A stretch of DNA of 48,412 bases from Actinomycetes bacterium (GTDB lineage Bacteria > Actinomycetota > JAICYB01): the NCBI GenBank assembly GCA_025934435.1, contig JAICYB010000020.1, positions 1 through 48,412 on the forward strand. Reading direction: 5' to 3'. The position numbers were made by a program, and so were the translations under genes. The notes beneath the pieces were generated by a model that searched no databases, was not told the DNA's origin, and saw only the letters and a list, made by a program, of their open reading frames with translations. Within the stretch, counting starts at the first letter, position 1, and each line of letters opens with the position of its first letter. Of this stretch, positions 8,017-16,569 are shown one piece after another.

Positions 8017-8111
8017 CGGTCGCGCAGGTCGGGCAGCCCCTGCGGTGCGACGACGTCGAGTCCGCCGCCGACAGGGATGACGGCGGCGTGACATAGGACG
8101 AAGCGACGCCG
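8013..8111 (-). pseudogene. remnant of a short-chain dehydrogenase C terminus
   Basis: The minus strand encodes A-N-G-V-A-S-S-Y-V-T in one frame and then A-V-I-P-V-G-G-G-L-D-V-V-A-P-Q up to a TAA at 8015-8013 in the next frame. Together they read like the usual end of a short-chain dehydrogenase (SSYVTGAVIPVDGGL), broken by a one-base deletion at about 8086-8091. Only about 32 codons remain; upstream the sequence is the beta-helix gene. The stop overlaps the P450 stop codon tail to tail. This suggests a real SDR gene once converged on the P450 and was truncated at this junction. Confidence 0.55.
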
Positions 8112-9836
8112 TTAGCAACTGATCTGGGGCGAGCACTCGCTTGGGTCGTCGTTCGCGGACGCGATGTCGTTCTTCGCCTTCAGGTGCGGGGCGTCGACGA
8201 TCTCGAATCCGAGTCCGATGTTGTCGTCGCCGGCCTGGATTCCGTTCGAGTCGGCGACGTTGTCGTTCAACGTGGCTCCGTGGTGCGAGCCGGTGAGGCG
8301 GAACCCATCACCCTCGTTGCGATTCGCGAGGTTTGCGGAGATCTTCTCGGTCGTCGGGATGGCGATGTCGAACCCGTCCGAATACGTCTCATAGGCGACG
8401 TTGTGCTCGACGGTCATGTGCTTCCCCTCGAGGTCGAAAGCGCCGGCGACCTTGGACGTGTCTGTTGGGAGCCCGAATGCGATGTTCGTGTCCAGGCGGA
8501 CCCCCTTGGAGTTACCGCTGATGGTGAAGCCGGTCTTCGAACTCATGAGGGCCACGTCTTCCACGAATCTCGTCGAACCCTTCGACGCAGTGGCGGAGAT
8601 CCCGATGCCGTCGGTCGCCGCGACGGTGCCGACGACTCTGTTCGACGTTCCGGAGACGTCGATCCCATGCGCGGCGAGGTCGACGAAGAGTGCTTCGACC
8701 ACATCGTGCTTGCCGGAGACCTTGACGCCCGTATCGAAGCCGACGATCAGACCGTTCCGGATCGTCGCGTGCCGACCGGAGATCGTGAACCCCGTTCCGT
8801 GGACGCCTTTGAACTCGAATCCCCCGAGATCGACGACGACGTGCCTCGCGCCGATCGTGTAGCCGTTGCCGGCCGTGCACGACATCCCCGCGTTGAACTT
8901 CACCGAGTGCGTGATGGTGGACCCGCACGGGGGTGGCGCCTGCACTGGGAGCGGCTTGCCCGCGAACGCGCAGGTCGTCGCCGGGGTGCAGTTCGCCGGA
9001 TCGTCGTTGCGCACTGCGATGTTGCCTTCCACCCTCGGGTGGTTGAAGTCTGCGAAGTCGAAGCCTAAACCGCGGCCGTCGGCAGCCGGCGCGAATCCGT
9101 TGTCGTTCGCGACGTTGTTCTCGAAGACGACTTGTGGGTTCGTTCGGACGAGGAAACCCTCGCTGTCGTTCTCGAAGGCGATGTTGTCAGCGACCGTTCC
9201 CGGTGGGGCGTCCAACTCGAAGCCATCGTCCGTGCTGTGGATCGCAACGTTGTGTGTGAGATTCACGCCGGGAGAGCTGCTCTTGAACCCCGTTCCGGCG
9301 TCCTTCACGATGTTGCCGTCTACCGTGCAGCACGCACCGGGGTCGAGAAGGACCCCGAATCCCGATGAAGCGATCTCGTTCCGAACGATCGACGAGCTGG
9401 CGGCGTCAGACTCGATCCCTCCGAGGCCACCGGCGAAGATGTTGCCGACGATCGTCTCGTGGGACCCACCGACCAACGCGTCGTGATAGTTGCCGTACGT
9501 GTAGATCCCCTCGACGACGTTCTGCGAGCCCGAAGCGACCACGCCGTTTCCGAAATAGTTCACGGACCCGTGGCGGACGACGACGTGACTATGACCGTTC
9601 GTCGTCACTCCCGTGCCCGTTCCGTTCACCGGGCCGTTTACCGAGTGGCCCCCGAGGTCGATCGTGATGTTGTTCGCGCCCGCGACGAGGCCATTGCCGG
9701 AGCAGGTGAGGTTCGCGTCGAGGGTGATCGATGCCGTGATCGGTGTGTCGCAGGCGATGGCGGCCTCGGCCCTCATGGCCGGCATGATCGCCGCAACGGT
9801 CAGCAGTGCGGTGAAAAGCAGCGTCCCTCGGTTCAT
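8112..9836 (-). CDS. secreted right-handed beta-helix repeat protein
   Basis: The 574-residue protein has a signal peptide (MNRGTLLFTALLTVAAIMPA, cleavage near AEA-AIA) and is then made of short repeats ending in N-x-A/I-x-x-N-x-x-G/D patterns typical of parallel beta-helices (NosD/pectate-lyase-like folds). It has two homologous halves. Each begins with a Cys-bearing strand and an IDLGG or VDLGG turn (ITIDLGGHSVNG; VVVDLGGFEFKG) and ends with a similar NDDPxxCxPxxxC tail. The function may be carbohydrate binding or cell-surface adhesion; no catalytic site was recognised. The start is set by GGAGGGAT just before the ATG. The gene runs into the SDR remnant at its 3' end. Confidence 0.78.
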   Translation of the reverse strand: MNRGTLLFTALLTVAAIMPAMRAEAAIACDTPITASITLDANLTCSGNGLVAGANNITIDLGGHSVNGPVNGTGTGVTTNGHSHVVVRHGSVNYFGNGVVASGSQNVVEGIYTYGNYHDALVGGSHETIVGNIFAGGLGGIESDAASSSIVRNEIASSGFGVLLDPGACCTVDGNIVKDAGTGFKSSSPGVNLTHNVAIHSTDDGFELDAPPGTVADNIAFENDSEGFLVRTNPQVVFENNVANDNGFAPAADGRGLGFDFADFNHPRVEGNIAVRNDDPANCTPATTCAFAGKPLPVQAPPPCGSTITHSVKFNAGMSCTAGNGYTIGARHVVVDLGGFEFKGVHGTGFTISGRHATIRNGLIVGFDTGVKVSGKHDVVEALFVDLAAHGIDVSGTSNRVVGTVAATDGIGISATASKGSTRFVEDVALMSSKTGFTISGNSKGVRLDTNIAFGLPTDTSKVAGAFDLEGKHMTVEHNVAYETYSDGFDIAIPTTEKISANLANRNEGDGFRLTGSHHGATLNDNVADSNGIQAGDDNIGLGFEIVDAPHLKAKNDIASANDDPSECSPQISC

Positions 9837-9867
9837 GGGATCCCTCCGTTCCCTGGTCGTAGCCCGG

Positions 9868-9895
9868 ACCATAGGTCGGGAGCGCCGCTCCGCAA
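9868..9895 (-). promoter_or_regulatory. promoter of beta-helix gene
   Basis: On the minus strand TTGCGG (9895-9890) and TATGGT (9873-9868) are separated by 16 bases, giving a predicted start near 9861 and a 5' leader of about 25 bases that includes the GGAGGG ribosome binding site. Confidence 0.45.
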
Positions 9896-9945
9896 TCGGG
9901 TGAATGACGTATCTTCCTTTCTCGGTCCGCCGACGGGGAGAGGGC

Positions 9946-11076
9946 ATGCTGACGGACAGGGTTGACGCGAAGACCGCCAAGCGGTGGCTGCACCATTGGC
10001 AGGACGAAGGTGACGCCGCCTTCCTCTACGGCATCCTCGCCGAGCTCGAGCCGAACCCCCGCAACGCCGAGATCTTCCGCAAGCTGAACCAGGTCGAGCA
10101 GCGCCATACCGAAGTATGGACGCAGCTCCTCGGCGACCACGGCGTCCAGACGCCGACGTACAAGCCGACGGCGCGAACGAAGCTCATGGCCTTCCTCGCG
10201 AGACGGTTCGGTCCGTCCTTCCTGACATCGATCCTCCTGAAAGAAGAGGGACGCGAGGTCCGCGCCTATCTCTCGCTCTATAACGACAGTGCGGCCGGTC
10301 CGGCGAAGGACGCCGCACGCACACTCGCGAAGGAATCGGCCGAGCACGCCGGCGACCTCGCCGAGATCACGAAGTCGGACGCGGAGCCGTGGCACCGCAC
10401 CGGCTCGGGCGGGTTCCTGCGGAACGTCATCTACGGATTCAACGACGGGCTCACGGCGAACTTCGGACTCGTCGCCGGCGTCATCGGCGCGACGAACGTC
10501 ACGAAGTCGATCCACATCGTGCTCGTCACGGGCATCGCGGGCGCCATCGCCGACGCGTTGTCGATGGGTGCGTCCGGCTTCCTCGCGGCCAAGAGCGAGC
10601 AAGAGGTCTACGACAACGAGATCGCGATGGAACGCGACGAGATGGAGCTCATGCCCGAGGTGGAGGAAGAAGAGCTCGCGTTGATCTACGAAGCGAAGGG
10701 CATGAGCGCGGAGCGGGCACGCGAGGTCGCGCACGAGCTGATGCAGTCACCGGAGGCGGCGCTCGAGGAGAAGGTCCGCGAAGAGCTGAAGATCGGCGAA
10801 GCGCACGCGACGCCGCTCCGCGAAGGATGGATCACCGGCCTCGCGACGGCGATCGGCGCCTTCATCCCCGTGTTCCCGTTCCTGATCCTTCACGGAGTCG
10901 TGGCGGTGTGGTTCGCGTTCATCCTCGCGATGGTCTCCCACTTCGCGGTTGGTGCGACACGGAGCATCTTCACCGGACGGGGCATCATCCGCAGTGGCAT
11001 CGACATGTTCGTCGTGGGCATGGGTGTCGCCGCCATCGGCTACGTGACCGGCGTCGCCCTCGTCCACGTCTTCTAG
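9946..11076 (+). CDS. ferritin-like / VIT1-CCC1 family iron or manganese transporter fusion
   Basis: The 376-residue protein joins two modules. Residues 1-140 form a ferritin-like four-helix domain with metal ligands in EQRH (Glu51, His54) and KESAEH. Residues about 150-376 form a VIT1/CCC1 membrane domain with GFNDGLTANFGLVAGVIGA, a helix ending DALSMGASGFLAAKSEQE (the family's metal-binding region), a cytoplasmic Glu-rich segment and paired C-terminal helices. This is the layout of MbfA/erythrin-VIT proteins, which export iron and protect against oxidative stress. ATG 9946 is preferred to ATG 9904 because GGGGAG lies just upstream. No DtxR/IdeR box was recognised before it. Confidence 0.88.
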   Translation: MLTDRVDAKTAKRWLHHWQDEGDAAFLYGILAELEPNPRNAEIFRKLNQVEQRHTEVWTQLLGDHGVQTPTYKPTARTKLMAFLARRFGPSFLTSILLKEEGREVRAYLSLYNDSAAGPAKDAARTLAKESAEHAGDLAEITKSDAEPWHRTGSGGFLRNVIYGFNDGLTANFGLVAGVIGATNVTKSIHIVLVTGIAGAIADALSMGASGFLAAKSEQEVYDNEIAMERDEMELMPEVEEEELALIYEAKGMSAERAREVAHELMQSPEAALEEKVREELKIGEAHATPLREGWITGLATAIGAFIPVFPFLILHGVVAVWFAFILAMVSHFAVGATRSIFTGRGIIRSGIDMFVVGMGVAAIGYVTGVALVHVF

Positions 11077-11109
11077 ATCTGTCGATACCGGCGTGTAGCT
11101 TTGGGGACC

Positions 11110-11967
11110 ATGAAAGCCTCGAAACTCCTGAAGGAAGGTAAGAAGACGCTGCAATCGGTCAACGACCGGTTCGGCTGGCAGGGCGACGAAGACGTCCAAG
11201 CGTGGGACATCCTGGCGCACGTCCTCGGCCGCCAGCCCGACGAAGACGAGAAGATCTCGAAGGCCGACGAGAAAGCCTTCAACAAGCTCGTGAAGCGGCG
11301 CATGACGGGCGAGCCGTTGTCGTTCATCCTCGGATGGGTCGACTTCCTCGACTTCCGGATGACCGTGAAGCCCGGCGCATTCGTGCCGAGACTGACGAGC
11401 GAATTCCTCGCGCAGCAAGCGATCAGACGCTTGCGGAATCGCCGGAGCCCCGTCCACGTCGATCTCGCGACGGGGATCGGGCCCGTAGCGATCGCGTCCG
11501 CACGGGCCGTCCCGAAGGCGAAGGTCTTCGGCGTCGACATCTCCGGCAAAGCCGTCAAGCAAGCGCGAGAGAATGCCGAGAAGCTCGGCGCGAAGAATGC
11601 CACGTTCCTGAAGGGCGACATGTTCTCGCCGCTGCCGCCCGATCTGAAGGGCAAGATCGACGTCGTGACGATCCATCCGCCGTACGTCCCGAACGGTGAG
11701 CTCGACGATCTTCCGATCGAGATCAAGAAGTACGAGCCGAAGCACACGCTCACCGACAACTCGAAGGACGGCCTCGAACTCTCGCGTCGCGTCATCTCCG
11801 AAGGCCGCGAGTGGGTGCGACCGACGGGGTGGGTGCTCATCGAGATCGTCGCGATGGAGTTCAAACGCATCAAGCCCTTGCTGAAGGAAGCCGGGTACAC
11901 CGACATCTCGAGCACTCACGGCGAGCTGAAACTCACACGCGTCATCACCGGACGTGTCCCCGGATAG
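11110..11967 (+). CDS. HemK/PrmC-like SAM-dependent methyltransferase with HPPY motif
   Basis: The 285-residue protein has the two-part layout of PrmC-type enzymes: a helical N-terminal domain (1-105) and a Rossmann SAM-binding domain starting with VDLATGIGPVAIASARAVP (motif I) and VFGVDIS. The substrate motif normally written NPPY reads HPPY here (TIHPPYVPNG), losing the Asn that contacts the glutamine amide in PrmC. The protein may therefore methylate something other than release factors. TAGCTT at 11096-11101 sits eight bases before the ATG, so the mRNA is probably leaderless. The 3' end overlaps the next gene by 14 bases. Confidence 0.68.
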   Translation: MKASKLLKEGKKTLQSVNDRFGWQGDEDVQAWDILAHVLGRQPDEDEKISKADEKAFNKLVKRRMTGEPLSFILGWVDFLDFRMTVKPGAFVPRLTSEFLAQQAIRRLRNRRSPVHVDLATGIGPVAIASARAVPKAKVFGVDISGKAVKQARENAEKLGAKNATFLKGDMFSPLPPDLKGKIDVVTIHPPYVPNGELDDLPIEIKKYEPKHTLTDNSKDGLELSRRVISEGREWVRPTGWVLIEIVAMEFKRIKPLLKEAGYTDISSTHGELKLTRVITGRVPG

Positions 11968-13462
11968 CGGGTTCGATGTCCTCGTCATCGGCGCGGGACA
12001 TAACGCGCTCGTCGCGGCGGCGTACCTAGCGCGAGCCGGCCTTCGCGTCGCGCAGTGCGAGCGCCGAGACGTGGTCGGGGGCGCGGCGGTCACCGAAGAG
12101 CTCGCGCCCGGGTTCCGCGTCTCGACGGCGAGCTACGCGTTGTCGATGCTTCGTCCGGACGTCTACCGCGATCTCGAACTCGAACGTCACGGGCTCGTCG
12201 CGGTGCCAAAGGACCCCCAGATGTTCGTCCCGCTTCCCGACGGACGTTCGTTCTTCGTGTGGCGCGACACCGCCCGCACCAAAGCCGAGATCGAGAAGAT
12301 CCACGCGCCGGACGCCGAAGGCTACGACCGTTGGTGTGCTTTCTGGGACGAAGCCACGCCGCCGCTCCGCGCCCTCCTGGACGATCCCGACCCCCTCGAT
12401 CCGGTCGATCACCTTCCGAGCGATCTCTACGCGAGGTGCATCGTCGGGAGTGCGGCTGAACTCGTCGAGAGCTTCTTCGAGTCACCCGAGGTGCAGGGTG
12501 CGTTCGCGTCGCAAGGGATCATCGGGACGAACGCGTCCGGTCGCGATCCGGGGACGGCATGGGTCCTCGCCTACCACGCGTGCGGCGGTGAGATCTACGG
12601 CGCTGATGGAACCTGGGGGTTCGCCCGGGGCGGTATGGGTTCGGTTTCCAAAGCGATCGCCGCGGCCGGCGCGGAAGCCGGCGTGAAGCTGTTCCGCGGG
12701 ACCGCGGCAACCGAGATCGTCATCGAGAACGGACGCGCCGTCGGCGCGCGCATGTCGAATGGCATGGTCGTGCGCGCGTCGTACGTGGTTTCGGGGGCCG
12801 ATCCGCGGACGACGTTCATCGACCTCGTCCCGGACGGCGCGCTCGATGTCGCATTCATCGAGCGCGTACGTGCGTGGAAGACCGAGGGGTGCGTCCTCAA
12901 GGTCAACATGGCGCTGAGGGAGCTCCCCGACTTCATCGCGCGCCCCGGACGCGGCCCGCAGCACCACGGCACCGTCGAGATCTCGCCGTCGATCGACTAT
13001 CTCGACACGGCGTACCGCGAGGCACAGGAAGGAACGCACTCGAGCAAGCCGTACATGGAGGTGTTCATCCAGTCGGTGCTCGACCGTTCGCTCGTCGACG
13101 GCGAGGGCCATGTCGTGTCGGCCTTCACGCAGTACGTATCACCCGATCTCGTCGAGACGGACGAAGCTCTGGACGCCGTGATCGACGTTCTGTCGAGTTA
13201 CGCCCCGAACGTGCGCGACAACATCATCGCGGCGCAGGCGCTCGGGCCTCATCAATTGCAGGGCCGGTTCGGCTTGCCCGGCGGCGACATCTTCCACGGG
13301 TCCCTGCTCCCCGAACAGTCCTTCGACAAACGGTTCGATTACCGCACACCGCTTCCGGGTCTATACCTTTGTGGCTCGGGCGCACGTCCCGGCGGCTGCG
13401 TGATGGGGGCCGCCGGCCGGAACGCCGCCCACGCCGTCATCGACGATCTAGGCCACAGATAG
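11954..13462 (+). CDS. FAD-dependent oxidoreductase, phytoene dehydrogenase / PYROXD2-like
   Basis: This 502-residue flavoprotein has an N-terminal dinucleotide-binding fold (VLVIGAGHNALVAAAYLARAG, then ERRDVVGGAAVTEELAPGFR) and the C-terminal FAD-contacting segment LPGLYLCGSGARPGGCVMGAAGRNAAHAV. These are the marks of the CrtI-related group that includes mammalian PYROXD2. Bacterial members are usually annotated only as NAD(P)/FAD-dependent oxidoreductases. No carotenoid genes are nearby, so a role in pigment synthesis is not supported. The GTG start lies inside the methyltransferase gene, implying coupled translation. Confidence 0.82.
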   Translation: MSPDSGFDVLVIGAGHNALVAAAYLARAGLRVAQCERRDVVGGAAVTEELAPGFRVSTASYALSMLRPDVYRDLELERHGLVAVPKDPQMFVPLPDGRSFFVWRDTARTKAEIEKIHAPDAEGYDRWCAFWDEATPPLRALLDDPDPLDPVDHLPSDLYARCIVGSAAELVESFFESPEVQGAFASQGIIGTNASGRDPGTAWVLAYHACGGEIYGADGTWGFARGGMGSVSKAIAAAGAEAGVKLFRGTAATEIVIENGRAVGARMSNGMVVRASYVVSGADPRTTFIDLVPDGALDVAFIERVRAWKTEGCVLKVNMALRELPDFIARPGRGPQHHGTVEISPSIDYLDTAYREAQEGTHSSKPYMEVFIQSVLDRSLVDGEGHVVSAFTQYVSPDLVETDEALDAVIDVLSSYAPNVRDNIIAAQALGPHQLQGRFGLPGGDIFHGSLLPEQSFDKRFDYRTPLPGLYLCGSGARPGGCVMGAAGRNAAHAVIDDLGHR

Positions 13463-13475
13463 AAAGGATCCGTTC

Positions 13476-14231
13476 ATGTGCCACGACTCGAACTCACGAC
13501 CGCCGTTCCCGCCGATCGCCGGCGGCGCGGCAACGGGGGAGTCCATCGTCCTGAAAGCCGCCGACGGCAATGAGTTCGCCGCCTTCGCTGCTCGAGCCGA
13601 AGGCGGTTCGACGAAGGGGATGGTGATCCTCCCCGACGTCCGTGGCCTGCACGCGTTCTACGAAGACCTCGCGCTTCGTTTCGCCGAGCAGGGCGTCAAC
13701 GCCGTCGCGATCGATTACTTCGGACGGACCGCCGGTGTCTCGCGCCGGGCGGACGACTTCGACTTCTGGCCGGAAGTGATGAAGACGCATCCTGACACGA
13801 TCGCGCTCGACGCCGCAGCGGCCGTCGACAAGCTGAAGGAGATGGGCGCGACGTCGATCTTCACCGTCGGCTTCTGCTTCGGTGGACGGAACTCCTTCAA
13901 TCAAGCCGCCCGCGGCCACGGGCTCGCGGGCGTCGTCGGGTTCTACGGCATGGTTGCGGCCCGCGGCGAAGAAGACACGGACGCACCGATCGACAAGGTT
14001 CCCGCGTACGAGGCGCCCGTGCTCGGCCTGTTCGGCGGTGCCGACGCGATGATCACGGCCGACTCCGTCGACATGTTCAGCAAGGCGCTCGATGCGAAGG
14101 GTCTCGCGAACGAAATGAAGATCTACGACGGCGCGCCGCACTCCTTCTTCGACCGGACGTCCGATCAGAACAAGGACGCGTGCGACGACGCGTGGACCAA
14201 GATCCTCGCGTTCATCGAGACGAACTCTTGA
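13476..14231 (+). CDS. dienelactone hydrolase family protein
   Basis: This alpha/beta hydrolase has 251 residues and the nucleophile elbow G-F-C-F-G-G with Cys134, typical of dienelactone hydrolases, which use Cys instead of Ser. The other triad members are probably the Asp in FGGADAMI and the His in GAPHSFFDRTS. Such enzymes open cyclic enol lactones in chlorocatechol degradation, but many family members have other ester substrates, and nothing else for aromatic degradation is nearby. A GAAAGGAT ribosome binding site precedes the ATG. It follows the oxidoreductase by 13 bases, so co-transcription is likely. Its end overlaps the ABC permease gene on the other strand by 20 bases. Confidence 0.85.
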   Translation: MCHDSNSRPPFPPIAGGAATGESIVLKAADGNEFAAFAARAEGGSTKGMVILPDVRGLHAFYEDLALRFAEQGVNAVAIDYFGRTAGVSRRADDFDFWPEVMKTHPDTIALDAAAAVDKLKEMGATSIFTVGFCFGGRNSFNQAARGHGLAGVVGFYGMVAARGEEDTDAPIDKVPAYEAPVLGLFGGADAMITADSVDMFSKALDAKGLANEMKIYDGAPHSFFDRTSDQNKDACDDAWTKILAFIETNS

Positions 14232-15228
14232 TGCGCCAGACGGCGAAAGCGAGCAGCCCGGCGGCGAGCACGGCGTAGATACCGAACTCGATCCACTGGA
14301 AGGTCCAGTACCGGTTCCCCGGCTGGAAGATCGTTTGCGCTTGCAGGCCGAGGCGGCCGACGCAACTGAGGATCGGATCCTTGCCGCCGACGACGTTGAC
14401 GATCCCCTTCCCCGGGGCGGGGATGTTCGGGCAGTGACGGGAAAGGAATCCGAAGTCGAAACCGCCGCCGCGCGCCACGATGTGCCCGGTCTTGTCGAGT
14501 GTGTTCTCTCCGAGGATCCATTCGCCGAGCCCTCTCGCGCGGAACGGTCCGTGGTCGAGCTTCGGTGTGATCATCGGGACCACGGTCGTCTTCGCCGTCA
14601 TGTAGTGCTTGCGCACGAAAACGTCCAGGACGATGCGAACCACGGCGAAGCCGAGAAGTGTCGCGCCCATCGCCGGCAATACCTTCCCGATGATCTCGCC
14701 GAGGACGATCCCGAGCGCGATCGCGAAGAGCGTGTACCCGATCGGGACGATACCGCGGAGGTCGAATATCCCCGGGACGAATCGATCGGTGTGCGTCGTG
14801 ATCAACGTGACGCTCCACCAGGTGACCAGCCCGGCGAAGACGGCGCCGAGCGCGATCGTCGCGCCGCCGATGCCGGCGATCTTCGCGACAACCCAGTGAC
14901 GGCGAGACACACTCTGCGTCCACGCGAAGCGGTAGGTGCCCTGTTCGAATTCTCTTGCGATGAGCGGCGCGCCCCAGAACACGCCGATCAGGGCGGGCAG
15001 CACGAGGAACAGCGGCACGAGGAACTGGAACGAGTTGTACTTCGAGTCGAACGCGTTGAGCAGGTCCCCGCAGTCGAAACGCGACTTCATGCACGTCGCC
15101 AGACCGCTCGAATGGTACGTATGTGACATCGCCGGGCCGCTGATCCCGAAGAAGACCGTCAAGACACCCAAGGCCGCCGCGGCGACGATCGCTTGGCGGC
15201 GGTGCTGCCGCCAGATGACCCACGTCAT
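14212..15228 (-). CDS. ABC transporter permease (ABC-2 type)
   Basis: This is a 338-residue integral membrane protein with about six hydrophobic segments. One follows MTWVIWRQHRRQ, others cover LVPLFLVLPALIGVFWGAPL and IPIGYTLFAIALGIVLGEII-like sequence, and the last is LAAGLLAFAVWRI. Between helices 1 and 2, and between 5 and 6, are long external loops, the second Gly-rich. The motif IAREFEQGTYRFAWTQSVSR after the third helix is common in ABC-2 export permeases. It is translationally coupled to the ATPase gene (ATGA overlap 15225-15228). The substrate is unknown; similar YtrA-linked systems export or respond to antimicrobials. Confidence 0.8.
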   Translation of the reverse strand: MTWVIWRQHRRQAIVAAAALGVLTVFFGISGPAMSHTYHSSGLATCMKSRFDCGDLLNAFDSKYNSFQFLVPLFLVLPALIGVFWGAPLIAREFEQGTYRFAWTQSVSRRHWVVAKIAGIGGATIALGAVFAGLVTWWSVTLITTHTDRFVPGIFDLRGIVPIGYTLFAIALGIVLGEIIGKVLPAMGATLLGFAVVRIVLDVFVRKHYMTAKTTVVPMITPKLDHGPFRARGLGEWILGENTLDKTGHIVARGGGFDFGFLSRHCPNIPAPGKGIVNVVGGKDPILSCVGRLGLQAQTIFQPGNRYWTFQWIEFGIYAVLAAGLLAFAVWRIKSSSR

Positions 15229-16139
15229 CGCGGTCTCCCGGCGCCGACCGCGCGGACGGGTTCGTCCGCATCGTGTGGGTTGGATCTCCGACCGAGATAC
15301 GCGAGGACGAGGTCTTCGAGACTCACTTCATACTCCTCCCACTTCGGATCGACGATCGGTCCGTCGGTTCGCACGACGAGCGTGGCCTGCCGTCCGGTGA
15401 CGTTCTCCTCGACGACGTCGACGACGCCGCCGATCGCTCGGCGCTTCGTCCCGGTCGCGCGGAGGCCGACCAGAACCCTGTGCTCGTCGAGCAGATCTTC
15501 GATCGTTCCGTTCAACTGAAGCCGTCCGTTCGCGAGGATCATCAAGTGGTCGCAGACCCGTTCGAGGTCGGCAACGAGATGGGATGAGAGCACGACGGTG
15601 ACGTCGTCGGTGGCGACCCCTTCCATCAGCGTTCCGAGGAACTCACGCCGCGCGAGCGGATCGAGCGAAGCGAGTGGTTCGTCCAGCAGGAGTAGTTGTG
15701 GACGCTTCGCAAGCGCGAGCGCCAATGCGAGCTGCGCGCGCTGCCCACCGGAAAGTGTCGCCGTCTTCCGGTCGAGTGGGATGCCGATGGAGCGCAGCCG
15801 GTCACGTGCGAAGTCGCCGTCCCACTCGCTGTTGGTGTGCGCGCCGTAGGCGAGCATCTCTTCGCCCGTGAGGTTGCGATACAGCGGCGTGTCCTGGGCG
15901 ACGAAACCGACGCGCGACAGCATGTCTTCGTCGATGGCGGGACGATCGCCGAGCGTAGTGATGCTTCCGGACGTCGGCGCGAGCAAGCCGACGGCGATGT
16001 GGAGCAGCGTCGTCTTGCCGGCGCCGTTCGGTCCGACGAGCGCGGCGACGCGCCCCATCGGCAGATCGAACGAGCAATCCTGCAAGGCCCACTGTTTCCG
16101 GTATCTCTTGCTGAGACCCCTCGCTTCGATGGCGTTCAC
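15225..16139 (-). CDS. ABC transporter ATP-binding protein
   Basis: This is the energising subunit of the exporter, 304 residues. Walker A is GPNGAGKTT (about 36-44), the ABC signature is LSGGQRAQLALA and Walker B is LLLLDEP, followed by a D-loop (LASLDP) and the switch His (LSSHLVADLE). The last 80 residues form the extra C-terminal domain common in drug- and lipid-exporting ABC-2 ATPases. It sits between the GntR regulator (ATGA overlap 16136-16139) and the permease in one operon. Confidence 0.9.
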   Translation of the reverse strand: MNAIEARGLSKRYRKQWALQDCSFDLPMGRVAALVGPNGAGKTTLLHIAVGLLAPTSGSITTLGDRPAIDEDMLSRVGFVAQDTPLYRNLTGEEMLAYGAHTNSEWDGDFARDRLRSIGIPLDRKTATLSGGQRAQLALALALAKRPQLLLLDEPLASLDPLARREFLGTLMEGVATDDVTVVLSSHLVADLERVCDHLMILANGRLQLNGTIEDLLDEHRVLVGLRATGTKRRAIGGVVDVVEENVTGRQATLVVRTDGPIVDPKWEEYEVSLEDLVLAYLGRRSNPHDADEPVRAVGAGRPR

Positions 16140-16525
16140 GACGCGACCTCCCTCGTGTCCTGCAAGGTGGTTTCGAACATCCCGCGGATGGCTTCGGCGT
16201 CGAGCCCGGCCTCGAACGCAGTGCGTAACCAGCGTTCGAGCGCGCGCTGCAACGCCACGTGTGCGCGCGGTGACGGACCGTCGAGCCCGCGAAGCACGAA
16301 CGTGCCGACGCCCGGACGGCCCTCGACGAGCCCTTCACGTTCGAGTTCCCGGTAGGCCTTGAGCACCGTGTTCGGATTGATCGCGAGCGAACCGACGACG
16401 TCCTTCACCCGGGGGAGCTGGTCGCCCGGGCGCAGGTAGCCGAGGCGGATCGAGTGACGTACCTGCTGCGCGAGCTGCAGGTAGGGAGCGACTCCCGAAC
16501 GTTGGTCGAGTCTGAACTCAATCAT
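16136..16525 (-). CDS. GntR-family repressor, YtrA subfamily
   Basis: The 129-residue protein has a GntR winged helix-turn-helix (about 12-72; APYLQLAQQVRHSIRLGYLR, PGDQLPRVKDVVGSLAINPN, TVLKAYRELEREGLV) and only a short helical tail. This is the hallmark of the YtrA subfamily, which regulates the ABC transporter genes it is encoded with. It is the first gene of the three-gene operon. The start is ATG 16525; its promoter lies so close that the message is nearly leaderless. Confidence 0.88.
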   Translation of the reverse strand: MIEFRLDQRSGVAPYLQLAQQVRHSIRLGYLRPGDQLPRVKDVVGSLAINPNTVLKAYRELEREGLVEGRPGVGTFVLRGLDGPSPRAHVALQRALERWLRTAFEAGLDAEAIRGMFETTLQDTREVAS

Positions 16526-16530
16526 CTATA

Positions 16531-16566
16531 TAACTAGGAGGATAGATAAAGTTAGCCGGTTGTCAA
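16531..16566 (-). promoter_or_regulatory. GntR/ABC operon promoter with inverted repeat
   Basis: Minus-strand TTGACA (16566-16561) and TATCCT (16544-16539) are 16 bases apart, putting the RNA start 6-8 bases before the GntR ATG. An inverted repeat TAACT (16531-16535) / AGTTA (16550-16554) brackets the -10 box and could be the GntR operator. The AT-rich stretch is unusual for this window. The aldehyde dehydrogenase start at 16570 lies only four bases from the -35 box, so repressor binding may affect both genes. Confidence 0.55.
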
Positions 16567-16569
16567 GGG

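Noticed and set aside
9837..9945. DtxR/IdeR iron box in the beta-helix / VIT1 intergenic region
   Set aside because: No sequence close to TTAGGTTAGCCTAACCTAA was seen.
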